DNA from: Rhodobacteraceae bacterium IMCC1909
GTDB lineage: Bacteria; Pseudomonadota; Alphaproteobacteria; Rhodobacterales; Rhodobacteraceae
Assembly: GCA_030704425.1 (NCBI GenBank)
Contig: JAPDHM010000002.1
Location: 682,001-746,000 of the forward strand
Direction of reading: 5' to 3'
DNA: 64,000 bases
Every line of letters starts with the position of its first letter. Position 1 is the stretch's first letter. The position numbers were made by a program, and so were the translations under genes. Positions 39,316 to 48,837 of this stretch are shown one piece after another. The notes under the pieces were generated by a model, which was not told where the DNA came from, searched no databases, and worked only from the letters and a program-made list of their open reading frames with translations.

Positions 39316-41085
39316 TTATTCAGCCGCCATATCTGTCGAAGACACGCCTGCAACTTGAACAGGTTTTTTCATTGCGTCTCGCCGGAAAGGCTCACCCAAT
39401 TCTTGGTTTAACAAGACCTCGATCAAAGTGGTTTTATTGTTTTCCATTTGATCTTTGATGGCTTGGTTTAACACATCGGTCAACTCTTCCATGGTTTTCA
39501 CTTGCACACCAATCAAACCACAAGCCTGCGCGATACCGGCATAGGAGACTTTGGTGTCCAACTCAGTGCCAACGAAGTTATCGTCGAACCAGAGGGTTGA
39601 GTTGCGCTTTTCTGCACCCCATTGGTAGTTGCGGAAAACGATCTGTGTCACAGCAGGCCATTCGTCCCGACCAATGGCCGTCAGCTCATTAACCGCAATC
39701 CCGAAGGCGCCGTCACCTGCAAAACCGACCACAGGAACGTGAGGTTGACCAATTTTCGCGCCAACGATTGACGGCAGACCATAGCCACAGGGACCAAAGA
39801 GACCCGGAGCCAGATACTTTCGGCCTTCATCAAAGGAGGGGTAGGCGTTGCCGATGGCGCAGTTGTTGCCAATGTCTGAGGAAATAATTGCCTCTTTTGG
39901 CAGAGCCGATTGGATAGCACGCCAAGCCATACGCGGAGACATCCAATCTGGCTTGTCCGCACGTGCACGCTGGTTCCAAGTGGTGCCTGGATCATCATCT
40001 TCGTGATCCATTGAAGTCAACTCTTGCGCCCAAGCTGATTTGGTTGTCGCGATCAAGTTCTTGCGCTCCTCACGACCCGCATCGCCGGCCGTATCAGACA
40101 AGCGCGCCAGCAAGCCTTGCGCCACTTTTTTCGCGTCCCCAACTATGCCTACGCTTACAGGCTTGGTCAAACCGATACGATCTGGGTTGATATCAACTTG
40201 AATGATTTTCGCATTCACCGGCCAGTAATCAATCCCGTAGCCCGGCAGTGTTGAGAACGGGTTAAGCCGTGTGCCCAGCGCCACCACGACGTCAGCCCGT
40301 GAGATCAGCTCCATGCCCGCTTTTGAGCCATTATAACCCAAAGGACCGGCAAACAAAGGATGCGAACCAGGGAATGCATCATTGTGCTGGTAGCCCACAC
40401 AGACCGGTGCATCCAAACGCTCTGCCAAAGCGGCAACATCGTCAAACGCATCGGCCAGAACAACGCCAGCCCCATTCAAGATGACCGGGAATTTCGCATT
40501 CGAGATCAACTCAGCCGCTTCCGCAACCGCGCTCTCCCCACCTTGTGGGCGCTCGAATGCAACGATTTTTGGCAACTCAATATCAACAACCTGGGTCCAC
40601 ATATCGCGCGGAATGTTGATCTGTGCCGGAGCGGAGGCCCGATGTGCCTGCATAATGACACGGTTCAGAACTTCCGCCACCCGGCTCGGGTCGCGAACTT
40701 CTTCTTGGTAGGCAACCATATCTTCGAACAATTTCATTTGTTCAACTTCTTGGAAGCCACCCTGACCGATGGTTTTATTGGCCGCTTGTGGTGTGACCAA
40801 CAGCAAGGGGGTATGGTTCCAATAGGCGGTTTTCACCGCGGTGACGAAATTGGTAATGCCAGGACCGTTTTGCGCGATCATCATGGACATTTCGCCGGTG
40901 GCACGGGTGTAGCCATCCGCCATCATCCCAGCGGACCCTTCATGGGCGCAGTCCCAAAACATGATTCCAGCTTTTGGAAAGATATCAGAAATAGGCATCA
41001 TGGCAGAACCAATGATCCCGAAAGCGTGACGGATACCGTGCATCTGAAGCGTTTTTACAAAGGCTTCTTCAGTGGTCATTTTCAT
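39316..41085 (-). CDS. xsc: Sulfoacetaldehyde acetyltransferase
   Basis: A 589-residue thiamine-diphosphate enzyme that converts sulfoacetaldehyde and phosphate into acetyl phosphate and sulfite, the desulfonation step of taurine and related C2-sulfonate degradation. It begins MKMTTEEAFVKTLQMHGIRH and has the ThDP-activating Glu segment CAHEGSAGMMADG. The ThDP/Mg motif begins GDGAFGIAVNELTAIGRDEWP, and NYQWGAEKRN follows. ATG 41085 has an AAGGAG box. It heads a six-gene operon (xsc-pta-soeA-hydrolase-soeB-soeC). A TauR-like paired site lies 79 bases upstream of the start. Confidence 0.97.
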   Translation of the reverse strand: MKMTTEEAFVKTLQMHGIRHAFGIIGSAMMPISDIFPKAGIMFWDCAHEGSAGMMADGYTRATGEMSMMIAQNGPGITNFVTAVKTAYWNHTPLLLVTPQAANKTIGQGGFQEVEQMKLFEDMVAYQEEVRDPSRVAEVLNRVIMQAHRASAPAQINIPRDMWTQVVDIELPKIVAFERPQGGESAVAEAAELISNAKFPVILNGAGVVLADAFDDVAALAERLDAPVCVGYQHNDAFPGSHPLFAGPLGYNGSKAGMELISRADVVVALGTRLNPFSTLPGYGIDYWPVNAKIIQVDINPDRIGLTKPVSVGIVGDAKKVAQGLLARLSDTAGDAGREERKNLIATTKSAWAQELTSMDHEDDDPGTTWNQRARADKPDWMSPRMAWRAIQSALPKEAIISSDIGNNCAIGNAYPSFDEGRKYLAPGLFGPCGYGLPSIVGAKIGQPHVPVVGFAGDGAFGIAVNELTAIGRDEWPAVTQIVFRNYQWGAEKRNSTLWFDDNFVGTELDTKVSYAGIAQACGLIGVQVKTMEELTDVLNQAIKDQMENNKTTLIEVLLNQELGEPFRRDAMKKPVQVAGVSSTDMAAE

Positions 41086-41163
41086 GGGGCAGCTCCTTAG
41101 AGGGATTGAATATGCCACGATTTTCTATCGCGGCATTTCTGTGGGTTTATTCCTGCCCTTCTA

Positions 41164-41196
41164 TTAGGACATAGGCAATGACATATTTAGGGCCAG
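41164..41196 (-). promoter_or_regulatory. Putative TauR operator upstream of xsc
   Basis: Reading on the minus strand toward xsc, CTGGCCCTAA (41187-41196) is followed 23 bases later by TATGTCCTAA (41164-41173). The first half-site differs by one base from the CTGGACCTAA-type sequence found near tpa and tauR; the second keeps only the GxCCTAA core. Same spacing and same orientation relative to the gene as at tpa. In Rhodobacter capsulatus TauR binds direct repeats of a CTGGACYTAA-like sequence, as I recall. Confidence 0.55.
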
Positions 41197-41277
41197 TTCC
41201 AACCCTCGAATATATCCACATCGATATTTTCACTCAGATGTCGTTTTTTGAGACCGCCGGCGCAATATTTCTTCGAG

Positions 41278-42689
41278 TCAATAGTCAGCTGTCCCTGGTT
41301 TTTCAAGAAAATACCCCTGCGCATGGGTGATTCCCGCTGCGCGCACGAGGTCTAATTGATTCTGAGTCTCGATTCCCTCTGCGACAATTTCAAAGGCCAT
41401 AGTTTTGAACATCTCAACCAGTCCGGGCATAATCCCCTCACGGCTTTCTTGTGTCAGGCTTTGCACAAAGCTTCGGTCAATTTTCAAAATATCAATCGGA
41501 TATTCCAGCAATCACTCAAGGTTGGACATACCAATGCCAAAATCATCTAAGGCAATCCGCACTCCCTTGGATCTCAGCCTATTGATGAGCGCTTTGGTGG
41601 CCTCGGGATTTTCAATCACCGTGCTCTCAACAATCTCAAAAACTGTCATTTCTGGCGGCAGGCCGTTGAGCAAGGCTTTGAGTCATTCCGCGTCTGCGCC
41701 CGACAGTACAGTATTGTTCAGAAACTTGCTCGAAATATTCCATCCGCAGTAGATCGGCGGGTCCAATTTGGAAAATCCAATTGCAGCCGCATTAGCCTCC
41801 TCAAGTGGTGGCCAGACGCCGCGTTTATAACTGTCCGCCATCAGATCCAAAATTGACCTGGCAATAAGATCTTACCATCCGGCTTGACTCATCGGATCAA
41901 AGCCTCAACCCCTTCAATTCGATCCTGTGCCAAATCAAAAATTTGCTGAACAAAATAGGTGATTTCCCCATTTTCCAAAGCCGCTCCGACCTCCTCAGCA
42001 GAGGGGCGTGACTGTTTTTGCCGCATGCGGAGCACAACATCTTGATCCGCTGCTAGAATTTGATTTTTACCCTTAGATTTCGCCTTATAGAGCGCCGCGT
42101 CAGCAACATTCAATGCATCTTCCATGCTCTGATCTGGCCGCGATTCGCACACGCCAATGCTCGCGGTGCGGATCACCCGGCGCCCAGCGACCTCCACATC
42201 GGCCTCCACCACCGCTTGCAAAAAGCGGCGCGCCACCTGCCCAGCGCGTTCCAAGTCACAGCCTTTAAGAAAGATGCAAAACTCATCCCCACCAAGTCGC
42301 GCGACAAAATCTCCAGGACGATAAGCCGCCACCATGGCATCAGTCACCTTGATCAACAACGCGTCCCCGACATCATGGCCATAGGTGTCATTCACGGTCT
42401 TGAACTCATCCAAATCCACATAAAGCAGCGCATGGGTTTCGCGGCGCTTGTGGCGGTCGATCCGATCCACCAAGTACCGGCGCGATTGCGCCGCAGTCAG
42501 GTCATCGAGATCAAAATAGCGAGAGAGCTTGGAGTTAGACAGGCGCAACCTGGCAATAAGGCGGCGCATTTTCCGGCGCTCAACGCGACTGCGGTGGAGC
42601 ATGTAAAGCAAGAAAGCCAGCGCCACCAAGAGAAAAACTAAAAATAATACATGAAATATCAATGTTATAATGGAAGTATTAAAACCCAT
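41278..42689 (-). pseudogene. GGDEF-EAL cyclic-di-GMP protein, broken by a frameshift and three TGA codons
   Basis: The 5' part (42689 to 41889) encodes a membrane helix (LIFHVLFLVFLLVALAFLLYML), a GGDEF domain with intact LGGDEF, and the beginning of an EAL domain (GVEALIR). A TGA at 41889-41891 stops it. Homology continues: KPDGKILLPGQF, then a one-base deletion near 41,850, then LDLMADS onward in another frame. In that frame two more TGA codons occur, at 41683-41685 (GADAE-x-LKALL) and 41512-41514 (SNLE-x-LLEYP), before the final stop at 41278. DDFGIG and EIVAEGIE are still recognisable. All three internal stops fit Trp codons changed from TGG to TGA. The diguanylate-cyclase part may still be expressed. 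Confidence 0.88.
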
Positions 42690-42896
42690 CCCCCGCCCGT
42701 AACGCAAGACAAAATCGTGCAAGACGCAGTCTGGCCCCTGTGCAGGCCCAATCTCACCCTACGTCACATCTCCCAATATTCTCGTAATTTCAATTATATA
42801 TAATGGTAACGCATGAAATTCCATGGCGCAGACGCTTGAGCTATGATCCATTGCGCGATAGCAACGACGCTGAAAATCTTGCCCAGGAGCACACTC

Positions 42897-44213
42897 ATGG
42901 CTGACTATAAGTTCGACACCCTATCGCTTCACGCCGGCCAAAGCCCCGATGCGCGCTTTGGCAGCCGGGCCGTGCCTATTCACCAAACCACCAGCTATGT
43001 TTTTGACAGCACAGAACATGCCGCTGCCCTGTTCAATATGGAAGTTGGCGGGCATATCTACTCACGCTTGACCAATCCCACCGTCGCCGTGCTCGAGCAA
43101 CGCCTGGCCGCTTTAGATGGCGGGGTTGCAGCCATTGCAACGGCCTCCGGCATGTCAGCGCTGTTTGTGACCGTTCTGGCACTTTGCTCAGCCGGCGATC
43201 ACATCGTCAGCTCCTCGCAAATGTATGGTGCGAATATCAACCTGTTTGAGCATACGCTGAAACGCTACGGGATCGAGACCAGCTTCGTGCCACCGAATGA
43301 CCCCACAGCCATTGCTGAGGCCATTCGCCCCAATACGAAAATGGTCTTTGGCGAAGTGATCGGCAATCCCGGGATGGATATCATGGACGTGCCGGCTGTG
43401 GCCAAAATCACCCAAGCCGCGGGGATTCCCTTAGTCATCGACGCCACGTTCAACACCCCTTGGATGGTCAAACCGATCGAATTGGGCGCAAATGTGGTGA
43501 TCCATTCGCTCACCAAATGGATGGGTGGCCATGGCATTGCTTTGGGTGGTGCCGTGATTGACGGGGGCAATTTCGATTGGGGCCAAAATGATAAATTCCC
43601 CATGCTCACCACCCCGCATTTCGGCTATCAGGGCGCGATTCTTTGGGAAGAGTTTGGCCCGGCAGCCCTGTCAGTGCGCATCCGCACGGAAGGCATGATG
43701 AATGTCGGACCCTGCATGTCACCGCAAAATGCGTTCTACATCTTACAAGGCCTGGAAACGCTTGGTCTGCGGATGGAAAAACATATGTCCAACACCGTAG
43801 CCATGTTAGAGTTTCTCGTAGGTCATGAGCAAATCGCCTGGGTCAAACACCCCAGCTTGCCTGATCATCCAGATCATGACACCGCCATGCGTCTCATGCC
43901 CAAAGGCCAAGGCTCAATCATTGCCTGCGGCATCAAAGGCGGCCGTGACGCAGGTCGTGCCTTCATAGAATCTGTGCAGCTGGCCAGCCATTTGGCCAAT
44001 GTGGGCGACGCCAAAACGCTGGTGATCCACCCCGGCTCCACCACGCATTCACATCTGACCTCCGAGGCCATGGCCTCAGCTGGGCTGACCGATGATTTGA
44101 TCCGAATTTCAGTGGGCTTGGAAGATCAAAAAGACATTATTGATGACTTCAAACAAGCGCTGCGCACGGCTGGAAAATTAACCTCAACACAGGCAAAAGG
44201 ATCAGGCGCATGA
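42897..44213 (+). CDS. metY: O-acetylhomoserine aminocarboxypropyltransferase (MetY-type sulfhydrylase)
   Basis: A 438-residue Cys/Met-metabolism PLP enzyme that makes homocysteine from O-acetylhomoserine and sulfide. It begins FDTLSLHAGQSPD and has IYSRLTNPTVAVLEQRLAALDGG. The Schiff-base lysine is in HSLTKWMGGHG, and HPGSTTHSHLT lies near the C-terminus. The length and the large insert (after KWMGGHG) indicate the MetY rather than MetB/MetC or short MetZ type. ATG 42897 is preceded by CCCAGGAG. Its stop overlaps the next gene's start as ATGA. Confidence 0.93.
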   Translation: MADYKFDTLSLHAGQSPDARFGSRAVPIHQTTSYVFDSTEHAAALFNMEVGGHIYSRLTNPTVAVLEQRLAALDGGVAAIATASGMSALFVTVLALCSAGDHIVSSSQMYGANINLFEHTLKRYGIETSFVPPNDPTAIAEAIRPNTKMVFGEVIGNPGMDIMDVPAVAKITQAAGIPLVIDATFNTPWMVKPIELGANVVIHSLTKWMGGHGIALGGAVIDGGNFDWGQNDKFPMLTTPHFGYQGAILWEEFGPAALSVRIRTEGMMNVGPCMSPQNAFYILQGLETLGLRMEKHMSNTVAMLEFLVGHEQIAWVKHPSLPDHPDHDTAMRLMPKGQGSIIACGIKGGRDAGRAFIESVQLASHLANVGDAKTLVIHPGSTTHSHLTSEAMASAGLTDDLIRISVGLEDQKDIIDDFKQALRTAGKLTSTQAKGSGA

Positions 44214-44998
44214 AACTGACGCTGAATAATGTCGAAATTTTTGCCTCAACCGGCGGGCGCGATTTTAATCCATCATCAGGACCGGTTGTGCTCTTCGTGC
44301 ACGGATCCGGCCAATCACATCTTGGCTTCATGTTGCAACATCGCTTTTTTGCCAATCGTGGCTTTCAGTGCATCACGCCCGATATGCCAGGACATGGGCT
44401 GTCGAAGGGCGAGGCGCTAACAACAGTTGAAGCCATGGCCGATTGGTATGCACAATTCATGCAGGCTCTCGGCATCCCCAAAGCCATTTTGGTTGGTCAC
44501 TCCATGGGCGGTTTGATCGAATTGGAATTGGCAAGCCGCTGCCCTGATCTCATCACCAAAGCGGCCTTTATCAGCACGGCGCTGGCGATCCCGGTCAATG
44601 ACGCTCTGATCAATCTGGCCGCAACAAAAGAAAGCGCGGCCATTGCCGCGATGATGGACTGGGGCCATGGCACAGCAGGGCATATTCATGACCATACAAT
44701 GCCCGGCACCTCGCATATGCTTTACGGCAGCCGTCTTATGGCTGGTAATGCGCCCGGAACACTTCACAAAGATTTGGTGGCTTGTAACGCCTATGCCAAT
44801 GGCCCCACCGCTGCGCAATCTGTCACCTGCCCCACCTTAACCGTGGTCTGCGGCCAGGACCGAATGACGCCCCGTAAAACTGGATTGGCCCTGCAGGCTG
44901 CGCTAGGGGGTGAGCTGGTCGAAATTGCCCAATCGGGCCATATGTCGATCACCGAACACCCTTTTGACGTCAACAAAGCCCTCCGGGCATTTTTCTAA
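44210..44998 (+). CDS. Alpha/beta hydrolase following metY
   Basis: A 262-residue hydrolase with oxyanion motif FVHGSGQSHLGF, TPDMPGHGLS, nucleophile elbow VGHSMGGLIE and a C-terminal QSGHMSITEHP carrying the catalytic His. It overlaps metY by four bases (ATGA), and fadN follows after 14 bases, so it is the middle gene of a three-gene operon. An acyl-CoA thioesterase or esterase role next to the beta-oxidation gene is plausible but not shown by the sequence. Confidence 0.85.
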   Translation: MKLTLNNVEIFASTGGRDFNPSSGPVVLFVHGSGQSHLGFMLQHRFFANRGFQCITPDMPGHGLSKGEALTTVEAMADWYAQFMQALGIPKAILVGHSMGGLIELELASRCPDLITKAAFISTALAIPVNDALINLAATKESAAIAAMMDWGHGTAGHIHDHTMPGTSHMLYGSRLMAGNAPGTLHKDLVACNAYANGPTAAQSVTCPTLTVVCGQDRMTPRKTGLALQAALGGELVEIAQSGHMSITEHPFDVNKALRAFF

Positions 44999-45012
44999 CA
45001 GGCACATCGAGC

Positions 45013-47316
45013 ATGACATTCAAACGCATCGCAGTCATCGGCGCCGGCACCATGGGCTCTGGCATCGCCGGCCAAATCGCCAATGCAGGCCACAAGGTTC
45101 TCCTCTTGGACCTCACAACCAAAGCCACCGATTACGCTTTGGAACGGCTGCAAAAGTCTGAGCCCGCACCTTTGCACCAGCGTGGCAATGTTGACCTGAT
45201 TGAAACTGGCACCATCGAGGCCGATTTTGACAAGCTCGCCGAATGCGATTGGATCGTTGAAGCGGTGGTCGAACGGCTCGACATCAAACGCGATCTGTAC
45301 AAACGGTTGGATGCGGTGATCAGCGACGACTGTATCGTCACCTCCAACACCTCCACCATTCCAATCAAACTATTGGTGGCGGAAATGCCTTTGGCCTTCC
45401 GCCAAAGATTTGCCATCACCCATTACTTCAACCCCGTGCGTTACATGCGCCTTTTGGAGCTTGTCCGTGGCGCCGATACCCGCGCCAATGTGATGGAGCG
45501 CCTATCGCAGTACAATGACGAAATTCTTGGCAAGGGCGTGGTTCCCTGCAATGACACCCCCGGATTTTTAGGCAATCGCGTTGGGGTCTTTGCGCTGCAA
45601 GTTGGTATGGACGAGGCCTTCAAACAAGGTCTTTGCATCGAACATACCGATGCTCTTATGGGCCGTCCCATGGGCATTCCAAAAACTGGGGTATTTGGTC
45701 TTTACGATATGATAGGCGTGGACCTCATGTCCGATGTGGTGGACACTTTGGGAGATATCCTTCCAGAAAATGACGTGTTTCACGCAGTTGGACGCTCCAA
45801 CAACCCAGCAAACACTCTGATAGATTCGATGATCTCAGAAGGCTTCACTGGCTTGAAATCTGGTAAAGGCGGGTTTTATCGTGAGGATCAAGCCGTTGAT
45901 TTGACCAGCGGCGCATTGCGCCCGCGCATCGCCGAGCTGCCAGCCCTGGCACAAAAGGCTGCCAATGCGCAGCAAGATGGGCTCGAAACCCTGCCGATGA
46001 TGATCGACGGCTCCGAACCGCATCATCAATTTTGTCGCAATTTTCTTGGCCGCGTGCTCGCCTATGCGGCAGCGTTGATACCAGATGTCACCGGCACGCC
46101 GCAAGACATTGATGATGCAATGAAGATGGGGTTCAACTGGATCCGCGGCCCGTTTGAAATGATCGATGCTTTGGGCGCTGACGTTGTGATTAAACTGGCC
46201 CAAGACGCCGGTTGCGCCATTCCACAAGCCCTGCAAACATCCGCCGAACATGGCCCGTTCTATCAGGTACAAGATGCTACTTTGATGGTGCGCAATTTTG
46301 ATCAAACCGCATCCGATCTCAAACCTGTGCAGCTGCCCGAAGGCACAGAACGCTTTAGCCTCACGCGCCGCACCTTGACCCCCATCGCCAGCAATCGTGC
46401 GGCGAGCCTGTGGAGCCTGCCCGGTGATCTGCGTTTGGTGGAGTTTCATTCCAAAGCCAATGCACTCACAGGCGAGAGCATGTCCATCGTGCGCCAAGCG
46501 GCTGAAGATCATGGCACCGGCATTTTGATCCATAACGATGCGCAGCACTTCAGCGCGGGGGTCGATTTGAACCGCTTTGCCGACTTCATCGCCCGGGAAG
46601 CTTGGGAAGAAATGGACGCCTTTCTCAATGATTTCCAACAGGCCGTTGCGGCATTAAAATATTGCCCCGTGCCAGTTGTGGGCGCGCCCTCCGGTCTTTC
46701 GCTCGGCGGCGGTTTTGAGGTACTTTTGCATTGCGACCGCCTGCTCACCCACGCCAATTCCGTCCTGGGATTGGTGGAAAGCGGCGTTGGGGTTGTGCCC
46801 GGTGGCGGCGGGGTCAAGACCACCTACCAACGCTGGTTTGAGGCGACCGGCGATGCAGATGCCGCCGCTTGGGAAAGCTGGATGCAAATCGGTTATGGCA
46901 AAACTGGCGAAAGCCCTGAGCAGGCTACGAAATTGCGATATTTTCAGCCCGGCCATGACGCGACAGTGATGAACCGGGACAAGCTCATCACCCGCGCCAG
47001 TGCTATGATCCGCGACATGGCACCAGGATACACGCCACCAGAGCCGCCAAGAATGACCCTGCCGGGTCAAGCCATCTACACCAAAATGGAGGCCTTTATG
47101 GCCGATGGCGTGGCAAAGGGCTGGTTCAAACCACACAACAAAACCACGGCGATGGAAATCGCAACCATCGTCGTAAATACTGCTTCCGATGCACAGTTGC
47201 AGGTCACAGAGCAAGATATGTTCGACCGTGAACGCGCAGCCTTTCTTCGGCTCACCAAAACCTCCGAGACAAAGGGCTGGATCAACGCCATGCTCAGCGG
47301 CAATGCGATCGAATAA
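45013..47316 (+). CDS. 3-hydroxyacyl-CoA dehydrogenase/enoyl-CoA hydratase, FadN-type domain order
   Basis: A 767-residue bifunctional beta-oxidation protein. The NAD-binding motif IGAGTMGSGIAGQIANAG opens the protein, the 3-hydroxyacyl-CoA dehydrogenase segments (THYFNPVRYM, NDTPGFLGNRVG) follow, and a crotonase domain comes last (HFSAGVDLNRF, LSLGGGFEVLLHCDRLL, VESGVGVVPGGGG). This dehydrogenase-first order is that of Bacillus FadN, not of enterobacterial FadB/FadJ. It should act on enoyl- and hydroxyacyl-CoA in the cytoplasm. A thiolase partner is not in the window. It converges with the MttB-family gene, 3 bases apart. Confidence 0.9.
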   Translation: MTFKRIAVIGAGTMGSGIAGQIANAGHKVLLLDLTTKATDYALERLQKSEPAPLHQRGNVDLIETGTIEADFDKLAECDWIVEAVVERLDIKRDLYKRLDAVISDDCIVTSNTSTIPIKLLVAEMPLAFRQRFAITHYFNPVRYMRLLELVRGADTRANVMERLSQYNDEILGKGVVPCNDTPGFLGNRVGVFALQVGMDEAFKQGLCIEHTDALMGRPMGIPKTGVFGLYDMIGVDLMSDVVDTLGDILPENDVFHAVGRSNNPANTLIDSMISEGFTGLKSGKGGFYREDQAVDLTSGALRPRIAELPALAQKAANAQQDGLETLPMMIDGSEPHHQFCRNFLGRVLAYAAALIPDVTGTPQDIDDAMKMGFNWIRGPFEMIDALGADVVIKLAQDAGCAIPQALQTSAEHGPFYQVQDATLMVRNFDQTASDLKPVQLPEGTERFSLTRRTLTPIASNRAASLWSLPGDLRLVEFHSKANALTGESMSIVRQAAEDHGTGILIHNDAQHFSAGVDLNRFADFIAREAWEEMDAFLNDFQQAVAALKYCPVPVVGAPSGLSLGGGFEVLLHCDRLLTHANSVLGLVESGVGVVPGGGGVKTTYQRWFEATGDADAAAWESWMQIGYGKTGESPEQATKLRYFQPGHDATVMNRDKLITRASAMIRDMAPGYTPPEPPRMTLPGQAIYTKMEAFMADGVAKGWFKPHNKTTAMEIATIVVNTASDAQLQVTEQDMFDRERAAFLRLTKTSETKGWINAMLSGNAIE

Positions 47317-47319
47317 AAG

Positions 47320-48837
47320 CTATCGCTGTGGTGGCAGTTGGATGTCGAAGGCCGCGCGAATGCGAGCATCGGCCTCTGCCGACAAATAGGTGGGGTGCCA
47401 CTGTAAAAGCGTGCGCGCCTTGGCTATGGCCCGGGTCTGCGCATCCATGCTGCCGCGTTCGCGCCAAGTAATTGGCGCCTCTCGATCGGCGGTCTCCGGG
47501 TAGAAATAATCTCGCTCCATCGCGGCCATCGTTTGAGGATGGCCCAGGAAATGCCCGTCTCCATGGACCGCGTCCACAATCACCTCAAAGCCGAGGTTTT
47601 CTTCGGTCACCTCAACACCGCGCAGCATGCGATAAATATTGCCCAGCATATCATTGTCGAGAACAAATCCCTGGAAGGAAGCCCCAAGCAAAGCAGCTGT
47701 CATGCCGGCGCTTTCGTAGATCATATTCGCACCCGATAGGGCAGCGGCGAGGGCCGTCACCCCTTTCTCTGCACCGTATTGTGCGTCAATCGCCTTGGAA
47801 TCGGTCATAGAGCTGGCCACACCACTGACCAGGCCCAACCAATTTGAAAGCTGTGCCGATGCGGCATTCATGAGGGCAATTTCACCGCCACCACCCGAGA
47901 ACGCTCCGCTGCGCAGGTCAATCACGAATGGCCAATTGGAAAAAATCATCGGATGGCCGGGCTTCATTACATGCACCATGGCCAGAGCCGCCAATGTTTC
48001 CGCCAAAGATTGTGCTAAAAATCCCGCTGGGGTGGCAGGCGCAGTTGCCCCCGATTGTGCTGCGGTGATGCAGCTGACTGTAATATTATGCGCCACGCAT
48101 TCAAAACAAACCTCAACCGCATCCGCCCCAAATCGCAGGGGTGAAATCATCGGGCTGATATGGGCCGCAAGCCACGGTCGCTCTGAAAACGCCCCCTCGC
48201 GACCCTCCGCCATATCCATCATCTTAACGATTGGCGCCACATGTTCTGCCAAGGTGAAGGAGGTGGCGACAGGTTTACTGGTGCCCGCGAGCAAAGCGTA
48301 GGCTGTATTGAGATCCAAAGCCTCCTCTCCAACCAGATCGGTGGCAACGCAGCAACGGGTGAACCAGCTGACATTGGTCAATTTGTCCTGAAGCCGCGCA
48401 AAATCATAGAGGTCTTGAAGCGTCGATGCGCGATAATCGCCACTGTCCAAATCCAAAGTTTGCACCGCTGCACCGCCGGTGCCAAAATGCACCCGATCCC
48501 CGCCCACTTCAACGCTGCGCGCAGAATCCCGGCCGTGCAGGGTGATGGTTTTTGGAGCGGCGGCAATAGCCTGCGCTATCAAGCTGCGCGGTATATGGAT
48601 CCGTCCCGCTTCAAACCGAGCCCCCTGATTTACAAAAAGATCATGCAAACGGTCCGGCACCTCGCCAACCCCAAGCTCTTCAAGCAAGCGCAGGGCGACG
48701 TCGTAGATCTGCTTCATATCAGAAATACTCAAAGGCTTATATTGCCCTCCAAACCCGCCGGGGGGTGCTGGATTTATCGGCAAGGCTTGACTGCGCCGCT
48801 GATGTCGCCCGGCTCTGCCACCTGTTGCCCGCGCCAT
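47320..48837 (-). CDS. Trimethylamine methyltransferase (MttB) family protein, non-pyrrolysine
   Basis: A 505-residue member of the MttB superfamily, with ELGVGEVPDRLHDL near residue 70, HFGTGGAAVQTLD, MKPGHPMIFSNWPFV in the centre and the C-terminal YFYPETADREAPITWRERG segment. No in-frame TAG occurs, so it lacks pyrrolysine and belongs to the group that includes glycine betaine:corrinoid methyltransferases. No corrinoid protein or reductive activator is encoded nearby. ATG 48837 has a CGAAAGGAG box. It is divergent from a dimethylglycine-dehydrogenase-like gene, which suggests quaternary or methylated amine use. The substrate is not determined. Confidence 0.85.
   Translation of the reverse strand: MARATGGRAGRHQRRSQALPINPAPPGGFGGQYKPLSISDMKQIYDVALRLLEELGVGEVPDRLHDLFVNQGARFEAGRIHIPRSLIAQAIAAAPKTITLHGRDSARSVEVGGDRVHFGTGGAAVQTLDLDSGDYRASTLQDLYDFARLQDKLTNVSWFTRCCVATDLVGEEALDLNTAYALLAGTSKPVATSFTLAEHVAPIVKMMDMAEGREGAFSERPWLAAHISPMISPLRFGADAVEVCFECVAHNITVSCITAAQSGATAPATPAGFLAQSLAETLAALAMVHVMKPGHPMIFSNWPFVIDLRSGAFSGGGGEIALMNAASAQLSNWLGLVSGVASSMTDSKAIDAQYGAEKGVTALAAALSGANMIYESAGMTAALLGASFQGFVLDNDMLGNIYRMLRGVEVTEENLGFEVIVDAVHGDGHFLGHPQTMAAMERDYFYPETADREAPITWRERGSMDAQTRAIAKARTLLQWHPTYLSAEADARIRAAFDIQLPPQR

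Noticed and set aside
41278-42689. TGA read as tryptophan (changed code or recoding)
   Set aside because: All three internal TGA codons fit Trp, but glyA, soeA, tauB and many other genes in the window use TGA as their proper stop, and the gene also has a one-base deletion. Decay explains it better.
42723-42896. SAM-type riboswitch in the metY leader
   Set aside because: metY leaders in alphaproteobacteria can carry SAM-II elements. I looked for the conserved pseudoknot sequence and found only a loose resemblance in the GC-rich part, with no convincing pairing.
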